DNA from: an uncultured Clostridia bacterium
GTDB taxonomy: Bacteria > Bacillota > Clostridia > Oscillospirales > Oscillospiraceae
DNA: 64,000 bases
Assembly (NCBI GenBank): GCA_946061515.1
Contig: CAMGRL010000002.1
Span: forward strand, 34,847-98,846
Reading direction: 5' to 3'
Shown here piece after piece: positions 26,394 to 34,254 of the stretch. The notes under the pieces were generated by a model. The model was not told where the DNA came from and made no database searches. It saw only the letters and a program-made list of their open reading frames with translations. Every line of letters starts with the position of its first letter. Position 1 is the first letter of the stretch. Position numbers and translations under genes: made by a program.

Positions 26394-27842
26394 TCACTTC
26401 AAGATATTCTTGAACACAATGTTTTTGGTTTGTGTCATTGCCAAAAGGGTTTGTGTCTGGCCTTCGCGTCCCAGGCCGCTGTCTTTATTCGCTCCGTAGG
26501 GCGTGAGCAAATTGCGGTACAGGCTCTGGCCGTTGATCACAACAGAGCCCGCTTCAAGTTCAAGCGACGCTTTGAACGCGGTTCCCAGATCCTTTGTCAG
26601 AATGCAGGAACCGAGGCCGTACTTGGTGTCGTTGGCAATTTCAATTGCCTCTTCCAGCGTGTCAAAGGTCATCACCGGGAAGACCGGGCCAAACACCTCA
26701 ACATCGTGGGCAATGTCCATAGTCCGGTCAACGCCGTCCAGCACGGTAGGTCCATAAAATGCGCCCTGGCGTTTGTTCCCCAGCAGCAGCTTTGCGCCCT
26801 GTTCAATGGCCTTGTTGACTTGCGCCTCGACCCGCACCGCCGCTTTTTCGCTGATCAATGTGCCCATTGTGGTCTCCGGGTCCATGGGGTCTCCAACCTT
26901 AACGGTTTTTACCTTGGCAAGAAGTTTGTCAACAAACTCATCATGCACACTTCTGTGAACAATGAACCTCTTCGGAACCGAGCAGATCTGGCCTGCCATG
27001 TAAAACGCTCTGCATGCGGTAGCTTCGTTAACAGCATTGTCAATGTCGGCGTCCGCGCAGATGATCATGGGCGCGTTGCCGCCCAGCTCAAGGCTCTGAT
27101 ACTTCAAATTGCGGCCGCAATTTTCAGCGACTTTTTTGCCGGCGGTGGTGCTTCCGGTAAAGTTTACCCCCGCAATACGGTTATCCGCAGTGAGCCACTC
27201 GCCTACAGTCTCGCCGCGCCCGGTAATGCACTGGTACGCATAGCCGGGGAAGCCGGCCTCATACATCAGCTCGGAGAGGAGCAGAACGGTGAGCGGGTCA
27301 TCGCTGGCCGGCTTGACAATGCAGCAGTTGCCGCTGAGAAGCGCGGGAGCCACCTTCTTGGCAAACAAAGTCAGAGGAGCATTAAAGGGAATAATACCGA
27401 CAATGGTTCCGATGGGCTCCCGGATGGAGACGTCAAAGTCATTTTCCATACCGGCCTGGACGCCAAAAGGAATCGTGGTACCGCCCAGATTATTGCGGGC
27501 CGCGGAAATGAACCCTTCAATATGGGCCTTGAATCCGCCGAAGTCATTGTACGACTCTCTGTATGGCTTGCCGATCTCCTTGCACTGGATCAGCGCCAGT
27601 CGCTCATGGTTTTTGTCCTCCATAACCAGGTCAATAAACTTCTGCATCATGGCCATACGCCTGTGCAGCGGGACTTTTTTCCATTCTTTTTCTCCCTCGA
27701 CGGCTATGGTTATTGCGTCATAAACATCTTTTTCCGTCGCCGCCGGGACAGTGTCGATCACTTCGTTCGTTGCCGGATTGACAACTGCAATAACCTCGCC
27801 GTCAGATGCGTCGGCCGGCTTGCCGTTAATATACATCTTCAT
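26394..27842 (-). CDS. NAD(P)-dependent aldehyde dehydrogenase family protein
   Basis: A 482-residue aldehyde dehydrogenase. The glutamate region is KYQSLELGGNAPMIICADADID (general base E), and the catalytic cysteine is in FYMAGQICSVPKRFIVH. The cofactor-binding NFTGSTTAGKKVAE and the proofreading-type EVFGPVFPVMTFD are also present. The sigma-54 promoter lies inside the longer ORF of the track, so the real start must be downstream: ATG 27842, with AAGGAG 11 bases before it. It is the first gene of the transporter operon and probably oxidises an aldehyde such as a glycolaldehyde, lactaldehyde or semialdehyde formed in the pathway. Confidence 0.93.
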   Translation of the reverse strand: MKMYINGKPADASDGEVIAVVNPATNEVIDTVPAATEKDVYDAITIAVEGEKEWKKVPLHRRMAMMQKFIDLVMEDKNHERLALIQCKEIGKPYRESYNDFGGFKAHIEGFISAARNNLGGTTIPFGVQAGMENDFDVSIREPIGTIVGIIPFNAPLTLFAKKVAPALLSGNCCIVKPASDDPLTVLLLSELMYEAGFPGYAYQCITGRGETVGEWLTADNRIAGVNFTGSTTAGKKVAENCGRNLKYQSLELGGNAPMIICADADIDNAVNEATACRAFYMAGQICSVPKRFIVHRSVHDEFVDKLLAKVKTVKVGDPMDPETTMGTLISEKAAVRVEAQVNKAIEQGAKLLLGNKRQGAFYGPTVLDGVDRTMDIAHDVEVFGPVFPVMTFDTLEEAIEIANDTKYGLGSCILTKDLGTAFKASLELEAGSVVINGQSLYRNLLTPYGANKDSGLGREGQTQTLLAMTQTKNIVFKNILK

Positions 27843-27932
27843 TCGTCCGATCTCCTTTTTAAGTAATATATACTGTTCATCGCGTCCACTGGTCCGCGCA
27901 TATTTTCCGTGTAAGGGATTCATCCTATTTAC

Positions 27933-27949
27933 AGCAATCATCGTGCCAA
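27933..27949 (-). promoter_or_regulatory. Sigma-54 promoter of the aldehyde dehydrogenase-TRAP operon
   Basis: The minus strand reads TTGGCACGATGATTGCT, the closest of the three to the sigma-54 consensus. It lies about 90 bases before the aldehyde dehydrogenase start. Confidence 0.88.
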
Positions 27950-28002
27950 CTTTTCTTTTGACTGTGCGGATCAACTTTGTGCCGTTTTTTCGCTGTAAAA
28001 TC

Positions 28003-28053
28003 AGAAAGGCCGGGCAGTATCCGAGCCGCATTCAGATACTGCCCTGCCTTTCT
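28003..28053 (-). terminator. Terminator after the sigma-54 gene
   Basis: AGAAAGGCCGGGCAGTATC pairs with GATACTGCCCTGCCTTTCT (one mismatch) around a 13-base loop, followed on the minus strand by TGATTTT. It lies 50 bases past the rpoN stop and just before the sigma-54 promoter of the next operon, so it insulates the two. Confidence 0.75.
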
Positions 28054-28103
28054 GTGTCCGCAACACCTTTACAACTATGTAACATTATTTTACTATCTTT
28101 CTG

Positions 28104-29393
28104 TCATCGCTTTTTCCGGCCGGTTGCAGGCGGTATTCCAGCCTCATCTCTGTACTTTGCGACCGTGCGCCGGGCAACTTCAAATCCTCTTTCTGAAAGG
28201 CTCTTACACAGTGCATTATCGCTGAGCGGGTGCTTCGGATCCTCTTCCCGTATAATGTTTTTGATCGCTTCAGTAATTTCTTCCGATGTTCCGCCGCCGA
28301 TCTCCTGTGTAAATAAGCGGGACATGGGAACTATCCCCCAGCGGCAGGCAATATATTTGTTCTTTACCGTCCGTGAAACGGTCGAAGGGTGTACGCCAAG
28401 TTTGTTTGCAATATCGTTCATGGAACAGGGGTGAATTTTTCCGCCCGTCTCAAAATACTCCCGCTGTTCCTGCGCCATCACCTCCGCGCAGGCGACGATC
28501 ATCTCTTTTCTCCGGTCAACACAGTCCAGCGCCCATTTGGCCTGATTGATTTTTTCGCGAAGGTACCCGCTCTCTTCTTCGCTCAGGTCCTTTCTCGAAC
28601 CCATCTGTTCATAATATTGATTTATGGTGTATTCCGGCATATAGCTGTCAAGTTTTACGACAACAGGCTCTCCGCCATCGTACGCGATCTCAACATCCGG
28701 CACGGCCCAAATGGTATATTTACCGTCGTCAAATCCATTTGACGGTACAGGATTAAGAGAGGCAATAAGCTTTTTCGCTTCAATTACCTTGCTTTCTTCA
28801 ACATTAAGCGCTTTTGAAATATGATTAAAATGACTTTTTACCAGGTGTTGTAAATATTCTTTACATATTACATAGGCCAGCGTCTCCTTCTTTCCCATGC
28901 GTTCCAGCTGGAGGCAAAGGCACTCTGAAATGTTGCGTGCGCCCACGCCGGATGGCTCCAGGCTCTGCAGCACAGTTAACGCCTCCGCGAACGCCTGAGG
29001 CTTTTTCTTCCATTCTTTCGTTCCGGTAATATTTTCCGGCAAAAATCCTTTCTCGTCCAGATTGAGAAGCAGAAGCCTTAGCGCCGCCGCTGTAGACTCC
29101 GGTAAATGGTAAAACTGTATCTGCTCATTGAGCGACATTTTCAGCGTATTTCGCACCTTGTCCGGTATCGGCAGCTCAAGATCCTGGCCGTTCTGCATCC
29201 GAACTCTCCCGCAGCCTGAACTGGCAATATATGCGTCCGCTTTCCGGGGCTTTTCGTCAATCAGCGGGTTTTCCAGGCTCAGCTCATGCATATACTCTTC
29301 CAGTTCCTCTGCACCCATCTGCAGCAAGCTCATAGATTGATACATGCGCTGACCCAAAATCTGTTTTGTTTCTCTGCTAAGTAATATCTCCAA
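28104..29393 (-). CDS. rpoN: RNA polymerase sigma-54 factor
   Basis: A sigma-54 factor of about 429 residues. The N-terminal activator-interaction region has QSMSLLQMGAEELEEYMHELSLENPL. The core-binding middle includes LASLNPVPSNGF-type sequence. The DNA-binding part has an HTH (SMNDIANKLGVHPSTVSRTVKNKYI) and the RpoN box near the C-terminus (ARRTVAKYRD). The start is TTG 29393 (MEILLSRETKQ) with only a weak ribosome site. It directs transcription from -24/-12 promoters with ATP-driven activators. Its placement beside two PrpR-type activators and three target promoters suggests a locally dedicated role, though it may serve the whole genome. Confidence 0.95.
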   Translation of the reverse strand: MEILLSRETKQILGQRMYQSMSLLQMGAEELEEYMHELSLENPLIDEKPRKADAYIASSGCGRVRMQNGQDLELPIPDKVRNTLKMSLNEQIQFYHLPESTAAALRLLLLNLDEKGFLPENITGTKEWKKKPQAFAEALTVLQSLEPSGVGARNISECLCLQLERMGKKETLAYVICKEYLQHLVKSHFNHISKALNVEESKVIEAKKLIASLNPVPSNGFDDGKYTIWAVPDVEIAYDGGEPVVVKLDSYMPEYTINQYYEQMGSRKDLSEEESGYLREKINQAKWALDCVDRRKEMIVACAEVMAQEQREYFETGGKIHPCSMNDIANKLGVHPSTVSRTVKNKYIACRWGIVPMSRLFTQEIGGGTSEEITEAIKNIIREEDPKHPLSDNALCKSLSERGFEVARRTVAKYRDEAGIPPATGRKKR

Positions 29394-29582
29394 TTTTTAC
29401 GCCTGCCAGTCTGTCTTTACCTGTCTGCTATTCAAACAGATCTTCCTTGTAGCAAGAATTATACCATACAGCTGCGTTTTTTTCTCTTTTCTGCAGCCAT
29501 TTCTCTTTTTTTAACAAAATTTCCGGGATGCATTTTGCCATAATGAACAATTACTTTTTTCATAAATATACGCAAAAAGTTA

Positions 29583-29611
29583 TATGCCATTCCAAAAAAC
29601 GGAATAGCATA
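29583..29611 (-). terminator. Hairpin after the small zinc-ribbon gene
   Basis: TATGCCATTCC pairs with GGAATAGCATA (one mismatch) around a short loop, followed on the minus strand by ACTTTTTG. It lies about 35 bases past the stop of the zinc-ribbon gene and upstream of rpoN. Confidence 0.6.
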
Positions 29612-29644
29612 CAATATGTGTAATAAATATTAATTTTTACCGTT

Positions 29645-29932
29645 TTACCTCTTTTTATCTTCATAAAGCGCTCGCCGGCATTTGGGACAAGTCTTCCATT
29701 TAAGCATGTTTATAAACAGATGTTTACCGCAATGCGGGCAGCGCGCCCACACGGCGCCAACAGCAATACCCGCACAGAGAAGGGCTACAGTAATGGTAAG
29801 GGTAAAGGTGTACAGGGGCGTACCTTCTTCAACGAGGAAAATTCCGGAGACTCCGACGGCCAGACCGGCAAGCAGCAACCCCAGTGCAGTATATTTTGCA
29901 GTTTCAAATTTCATATCGGCAGCTTCTTTCAT
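29645..29932 (-). CDS. Small membrane protein with C-terminal zinc ribbon
   Basis: About 95 residues. Two hydrophobic segments (about 15-33 and 42-62) are followed by a zinc-ribbon-like end with CPHC and CPKC pairs separated by 15 residues. The function is unknown; such proteins are common in clostridia. Start M may be at 29932 (MKEAADMKF) or at the ATG 29914, both with weak ribosome sites. It stands alone between rpoN and the accessory region. Confidence 0.65.
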   Translation of the reverse strand: MKEAADMKFETAKYTALGLLLAGLAVGVSGIFLVEEGTPLYTFTLTITVALLCAGIAVGAVWARCPHCGKHLFINMLKWKTCPKCRRALYEDKKR

Positions 29933-30303
29933 CTCTTTATCATGTGTATTATATCATATATGGTTTCTATCGTACAGCAGATTTTCTGTTCAACTCGCAA
30001 GCAGAGTACGATATAATTGATCCATCGGCAAATTTCCCCGCGAAAAAACATTATTTGTATGAAAACGCAAATATACGCTTTAATAAGCAAAGAACGATCC
30101 CCATAAGGGATACTCCGGAGAAATTTTGTCCCGAACCGGGGCTTGAACCTTTGTCCTGGTAGTCCCAAAGGAAAACTGAAAATTTTTTCTGGTCATTTAT
30201 AGTGGTTTTTCGTCGTTTCCGCTCGTTTTCTCTCACTTTTTATTCCTCTCTAATCTCGCATTTTCCACCCATTCCGCCCCTGGCTGTGGTCAGACATGTG
30301 GTC

Positions 30304-30360
30304 AAAAACGCTTCTCGCCCAAACCGGTGGTTTTTCACCGGCTTGAGGCGGGAAGCGTTT
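30304..30360. repeat. Hairpin repeat, copy 1
   Basis: An imperfect long inverted repeat: AAACGCTTCTCGCCC pairs with GGCGGGAAGCGTTT around an inner stem CCGGTGG/TTTTTCACCGG. A closely similar hairpin lies at 35863-35923 in the same orientation, with shared blocks such as CACCGGC and AACGCTTC. Each copy is followed by the AATAAGCAAAGAA motif (88 and 31 bases later). The two copies bracket the lipoprotein-to-SirTM module. Confidence 0.6.
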
Positions 30361-30447
30361 CGTGTTTCACGTTTGTTGGATTGTAACTCTATAAGGGAGG
30401 TTATGCAAGTGTTTTCTGACCGGAGAAAGGCGCATAATTGGGGCCGC

Positions 30448-30460
30448 AATAAGCAAAGAA
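30448..30460 (+). repeat. Recurrent motif GCCGCAATAAGCAAAGAATAA, copy near 30.4 kb
   Basis: The core AATAAGCAAAGAA occurs here, at 30082-30094 and at 35954-35966. A close variant, GCCGCATAAACAAAGAATAAG, lies in the 40-bp direct repeats at 53929 and 56484. All are on the plus strand and all are at edges of gene modules. Confidence 0.55.
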
Positions 30461-30719
30461 TAAAGTCTCCCCAACGCAGGAAGTCCTTTCAAATTTTGTG
30501 CTACACACGAAAAAACTTGCTCCAAAAATGTGATATCAAATTAATAAGTCGCTTTTTTGTGATTTCGATTAATTTCTACAGCTGATGCAGTGCAATTTAA
30601 GATTCGTCCATCAAATCATTCTTTTCAACATTTTCATAGTCTTTTTGTATGCTTTTGAAAAAATATTCTTTTTTCTTGCTATACATGTTCAGAAGTCAAT
30701 TCTCCCTTTGAGCCTTATT

Positions 30720-31967
30720 TTAATCAATCATGTCCAAAAAGTCCCATTTTCCACTTCCATCATATTCGCAGAAATAGTTGGCTTCAATATACTGATAGCC
30801 ATCTGTATATTTGGTATACTTGATGTAGTTTCCAAACAGCTGAGGATAGGCGATATTGGTGTCCTGAGTAATCAATGTAAGGTTAGAACCGTCTTTGTCA
30901 ATTCGATACAATCTATCACTATCATCTCCGTAGACAAAATAGATATGGTCATAAGACATCACCATGGCATTGGAGACTTGGTAGTTTGCCACTTGCTGGT
31001 TTTCGGAGCCATCTGGCTTAACTTTCCAAATGGTACGAACAGAATCCCCACCTGTGCCAGTATCACACACATAATAAATAAACTGTCCATCGTAAATAGG
31101 CATGTAAGAGTAAGCATCATTTAATTTTATGTCATCGGAACCATCAAGGTCGCAGACATGCAGAGAACTCTTATCATTATCATCCTGATATAGAATGCCA
31201 TCTTCAAAAACATAGAAGTGGAAAGTGGGTTTTGCAATGATTTCAGTTACATTGCTTCCATCTAACTCACATCTGTAGAGGTGGCAATACTCAGGGAGAA
31301 CTTTAATTTGACCGTTTTCGTCTTCTTCATACTCATAGTCATAATCGGAATAGTAATAAATCTGCCTGTTCACAATCTGCATTGAACCAAAAGCATCAGA
31401 TATTTTTTGTTTATCCTCGCCGCTGGTTTTCATTTTGTAAATTCCGTAGTCAGATCCATTAATATTCATGTAGTAGATATAGTTATCTACAATATGGATA
31501 TTGAGGGCAAAACCGTCATCAAGAACGGTAAAATCACTACCATCAGTACGCACCTTAACAAATTGCGATGATCCATCATAGTCCCATGCCTGACCATAAA
31601 TCCAGCCATTACTTTCTAGGAAAGATGCTCTATTTTGTATATTATTCTGCGCAAAGATGTTGAGGTACTTTTCAACTGCTTCCTCACCATCCTTAACCGG
31701 AACCCCATACAGGGGCTTGGTTTCGACAACAGCAGATTCATCAACTTTGCCACAGACAGAGCAGGTCATTACGCCATCTATGGATTCCCAAGTATGTTCA
31801 AGAGGTTCTCCATCAGTGGCATTACATTCAGAGCACGTCTTAGGGGAGGTACAAGTGGCATCAATCCATGTATGTTGATGTTCACCTACCTGCGGAGTAT
31901 CTCTTGAGCATCCTGTTAATAGAGCGATAACTATAGCAAGAGAAAAAAGAATGTGACGAACTTTCAT
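30720..31967 (-). CDS. Lipoprotein with DUF5050/TolB-like beta-propeller repeats
   Basis: A 415-residue exported lipoprotein. The signal MKVRHILFSLAIVIALLTGC ends in lipobox LTGC. Two CxxC-type pairs follow (CTSPKTCSEC and CSVCG), then repeated blade-like units such as GWIYGQAWDYDGSSQ, NYIYYMNINGSDYGIYKM, GSNVTEIIAKP and GSENQQVANYQ. These match the DUF5050-type propeller found in clostridial surface lipoproteins. The role is unknown, perhaps carbohydrate or protein binding at the cell surface. AGGAG lies ten bases before ATG 31967. Neighbours give no operon context; its base composition is AT-richer than the flanking catabolic genes. Confidence 0.78.
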   Translation of the reverse strand: MKVRHILFSLAIVIALLTGCSRDTPQVGEHQHTWIDATCTSPKTCSECNATDGEPLEHTWESIDGVMTCSVCGKVDESAVVETKPLYGVPVKDGEEAVEKYLNIFAQNNIQNRASFLESNGWIYGQAWDYDGSSQFVKVRTDGSDFTVLDDGFALNIHIVDNYIYYMNINGSDYGIYKMKTSGEDKQKISDAFGSMQIVNRQIYYYSDYDYEYEEDENGQIKVLPEYCHLYRCELDGSNVTEIIAKPTFHFYVFEDGILYQDDNDKSSLHVCDLDGSDDIKLNDAYSYMPIYDGQFIYYVCDTGTGGDSVRTIWKVKPDGSENQQVANYQVSNAMVMSYDHIYFVYGDDSDRLYRIDKDGSNLTLITQDTNIAYPQLFGNYIKYTKYTDGYQYIEANYFCEYDGSGKWDFLDMID

Positions 31968-32180
31968 TGCTGTGCATCTCCTAATATTGAAGTGTCTTTA
32001 TATTATCAGAATTTTCAAATACTTTCAAGATACGACAAAGGGCACCAAATGTTTCTCAAAAATACCTGTGGCGCCGCATTATATACCTCTTTTTTAATCA
32101 GTAGGCGCAATAAATTACCTTTCCTTCTCCACCGTCGTATAGACAAAACCCATCACTTACCGATGGCCTTTATCAACTTT

Positions 32181-32930
32181 TTAAAGCGCCTCGAAATGAT
32201 ACCTGGGCTTGCCCAGGCTCTTTTTTCCGTACTCGATGGCTTCCGCAGGGCAGTAACAGATACAGGCCATGCAGTGGGTGCAGTCGCCGCCCCAGATTGG
32301 CTTGCCGTTTTGAAGGGTGATATTGTTCGTCGGGCACAGCGCGGCGCATTTCCCGCAGCCGATGCAGGCGTCGCTGGCGGTGAACGCCTTGGCCTTGACG
32401 CAGTAAGAATAGAAGATCGGATTCACCGGGCCGCTCATGAAGCGGTCGTAAAGATTATTGCGGGGCGGCGGGAATGCCTGATTTGCCGCGATGGCGGAGA
32501 GTGCACGGTCAATGTCCGGCTCCGCCCTGGCCACGATCTGCCGCGCCTCGTCCGCCTGGGGCGCGTCGAACATGGCAATGTAATTTTCAGGCATGATGAT
32601 CTGCGCCGTGCCCATATAGCTGAGCTGTTTCTCCCGGCAGAGCGCACGGTTGTACTTTGCCGCATTGCCGATCTCGCTGCCGCAGGTCATGACAAACCAC
32701 ACCCGCTTTGCGCCGGGGAATTCCGTTTTTATCAGCCAATCCCGTACGATGCGCGGAATGCGCCACGCGTAAGTGGGCGTGACGATAATCAGGCGCTCGT
32801 TCGTCTCGACCGGCGAAGTGTCGCCCGCTTTGATGCGGTCATTCATGCTGAGAAGCTCGTCATCCAGGGCGGCCGCGATGCGCTTTGCCACATACCGGCT
32901 GTTCCCGGTCCCGGAATAGGATAAAATCAT
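32181..32930 (-). CDS. Flavodoxin-ferredoxin fusion protein (EFR1 type)
   Basis: A 249-residue electron-transfer protein. The N-terminal flavodoxin-like part begins ILSYSGTGNSRYVAKRIA (flavin phosphate loop). The C-terminal part has two 4Fe-4S ferredoxin motifs, CIGCGKCAALCP and CTHCMACICYCP. It is annotated in clostridia as EFR1 family ferrodoxin, of unknown partner. ATG 32930 overlaps the stop of the deformylase-like gene (ATGA), with GAGGGG upstream, so the two genes are co-translated. Confidence 0.88.
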   Translation of the reverse strand: MILSYSGTGNSRYVAKRIAAALDDELLSMNDRIKAGDTSPVETNERLIIVTPTYAWRIPRIVRDWLIKTEFPGAKRVWFVMTCGSEIGNAAKYNRALCREKQLSYMGTAQIIMPENYIAMFDAPQADEARQIVARAEPDIDRALSAIAANQAFPPPRNNLYDRFMSGPVNPIFYSYCVKAKAFTASDACIGCGKCAALCPTNNITLQNGKPIWGGDCTHCMACICYCPAEAIEYGKKSLGKPRYHFEAL

Positions 32931-33337
32931 ATCAAAATCCCCTCACAATGGTCAATCTCGTGCTGGATGATCTCCGCCGTCCAGCCGGTAAAGGTCCTGA
33001 GCCGCGTCTGGAACTTCTCGTTCTGCCACTGGACCTTGATGGTCTTGTAACGTTTCGTTTTTCGCGTGCCGGTAAGGGACAGGCATCCCTCCTCCGCCTC
33101 ATACGCCCCGGACTGCTTGACGATGACGGGATTGAACATGAGCATGTATTCCCCCTCGTTGTCAAAGACGATGATGCGTTTGTTGACGCCGATCATATTC
33201 GCCGCCATGCCCACGCAGCCGTCTTTATGGACGGCCAAGGTGTCCAGCAGATCCTGCGCCACGCTGAGATCATCCGCCGTGGCAGGCTCTGACTTCCGGG
33301 CAAGGAAAAACTGATCCCTGCAAATTTCCCGAACCAT
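32927..33337 (-). CDS. Peptide deformylase-like protein
   Basis: A 136-residue protein of the peptide deformylase family, which removes the formyl group from nascent proteins. Motif 2 is EGCLSL, and motif 3 is QHEIDHCEG with the two metal-binding histidines and the catalytic glutamate. Motif 1 reads GCVGMAANMIG, where classical enzymes have GxGxAAxQ, so the conserved glutamine is replaced. This short form is common in clostridia as a second deformylase and may have a special substrate. AAGGAGG precedes ATG 33337. It is the first gene of a two-gene operon with the flavodoxin-ferredoxin. Confidence 0.82.
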   Translation of the reverse strand: MVREICRDQFFLARKSEPATADDLSVAQDLLDTLAVHKDGCVGMAANMIGVNKRIIVFDNEGEYMLMFNPVIVKQSGAYEAEEGCLSLTGTRKTKRYKTIKVQWQNEKFQTRLRTFTGWTAEIIQHEIDHCEGILI

Positions 33338-33349
33338 GGTTTGTCCTCC

Positions 33350-33664
33350 TTATCCGTTCTTCGCCTTGTACTCCGCGCCCCAGGCCCACATGGCGTCCAG
33401 AACCGGTTTCAGGCTGTAGCCGGTCTCGGTGAGGGTATACTCCACTCTGGGCGGCACCTCGGCATAGACCTTCCGGGTCAGCAGGCCCTTCTCCTCCATG
33501 TCCCGCAGCTGGGCGGTCAGCACCTTCTGGGACACCGTGCCGATGGACTTTTTCAGCTCGCCGAAGCGCATGGTGCCATTCATCAGGTCCCGCAGGATCA
33601 GTACCTTCCACTTATCCCCGATGATCATCAGGGTCGTCTCCACCGGACATGCGGGCAAATTCAT
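33350..33664 (-). CDS. HxlR family winged-helix regulator
   Basis: A 104-residue HxlR-type transcription regulator. It shows CPVETTLMIIGDKWKVLILRDL, the recognition region KKSIGTVSQKVLTAQLRDMEEKGLL and the wing VPPRVEYTLTETG. HxlR proteins often sense redox or reactive compounds through a cysteine; here Cys 6 is in the usual place. ATG 33664 has GGAGG seven bases upstream; the long ORF in the track is spurious. It is divergent from the flavin-binding-fold gene at 33800, which it probably controls through the inverted repeat between them. Confidence 0.88.
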   Translation of the reverse strand: MNLPACPVETTLMIIGDKWKVLILRDLMNGTMRFGELKKSIGTVSQKVLTAQLRDMEEKGLLTRKVYAEVPPRVEYTLTETGYSLKPVLDAMWAWGAEYKAKNG

Positions 33665-33717
33665 CACAAAGCCTCCAATAGTTTCTTTTTGGTAACTACA
33701 ACACATTATTGTGCTTA

Positions 33718-33751
33718 CTTTACAACAGATACTTTTAGCCTTATTGTAAAG
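33718..33751. promoter_or_regulatory. Inverted repeat between HxlR and the divergent gene
   Basis: CTTTACAA (33718-33725) and TTGTAAAG (33744-33751) form a perfect 8-bp inverted repeat separated by 18 bases in the divergent promoter region. It is a plausible operator for the HxlR regulator. Confidence 0.45.
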
Positions 33752-33799
33752 CCAGGCAAGGCGTAAGTCAAGCTGCAAAAACCATTGGAGGTATTCTTT

Positions 33800-34195
33800 A
33801 TGAAAAAAGTTGTTGAATTTCTGACTGCCAATCCCGTTCAGTATCTGGCCACCGTGGGCCGGGACGGAAAAGCCAAGTGCCGCCCCTTCATGTTCTGCTT
33901 TGAGCAGGACGGTAAGCTGTGGTTCTGCACCAACAACCAGAAGGATGTCTACAAGGACATGCAGGCCAACCCCTATGTGGAGGTCTCCGTGTCCAGCCCC
34001 AGCTATGCCTGGATCCGCCTGCACGGCAAGGCCGTGTTTGAGAACAACATGGCCGTCAAGGAGGGCTGCATGAACAACCCCATCGTCAAGGGCCAGTACC
34101 AGACCGCCGACAACCCCATCTTTGAGGTGTTCTATCTGGAAGATCCCCACGGCGTGATCGCCGACTTCTCCGGCAATCCTCCCTACGCGTTCTGA
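33800..34195 (+). CDS. Pyridoxamine 5'-phosphate oxidase-fold (flavin-binding) family protein
   Basis: A 131-residue split-barrel protein related to pyridoxamine phosphate oxidase. It shows EFLTANPVQYLATVGRDGKAKCRPFMF, GKLWFCTNNQKDVYKDMQANPYVEVSV and RLHGKAVFENN, typical of FMN-binding family members. GGAGG precedes ATG 33800 by eight bases. It is divergent from an HxlR regulator, a usual pairing for small FMN-reductase-like stress proteins. The substrate is unknown. Confidence 0.87.
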   Translation: MKKVVEFLTANPVQYLATVGRDGKAKCRPFMFCFEQDGKLWFCTNNQKDVYKDMQANPYVEVSVSSPSYAWIRLHGKAVFENNMAVKEGCMNNPIVKGQYQTADNPIFEVFYLEDPHGVIADFSGNPPYAF

Positions 34196-34254
34196 TCACC
34201 GATACCCACTTCATTTTTTGGAGGAAAGATGGTACGATAGCGCGGGGTGATGTT

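Larger units (their letters stand above)
29933..30719. other. Long gene-free region at the left edge of the accessory island
   Basis: About 790 bases with no convincing gene. It contains the short motif AATAAGCAAAGAA at 30082 and 30448, and the hairpin repeat at 30304-30360 that recurs near 35.9 kb. Near 30130 there is a tRNA-arm-like string on the minus strand (GGTTCAAGCCCCGGTTCGGG) that does not fold as a tRNA. It looks like a junction or scar region where elements have inserted. ORFs in the track here lack ribosome sites or recognisable sequence. Confidence 0.5.

Noticed and set aside
26244-27866. Plus-strand ORF of 540 residues
   Set aside because: Antisense to the aldehyde dehydrogenase.
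30100-30170. Possible tRNA or tRNA fragment on the minus strand (GGTTCAAGCCCCGGTTCGGG)
   Set aside because: It resembles a T-arm, but the T-stem does not pair, and no anticodon arm, D-arm or acceptor stem can be found upstream.
30202-30585. Plus-strand ORF of 127 residues over the hairpin repeat
   Set aside because: It runs through a long palindrome and the recurrent motif, has low-complexity composition, and has no ribosome site.
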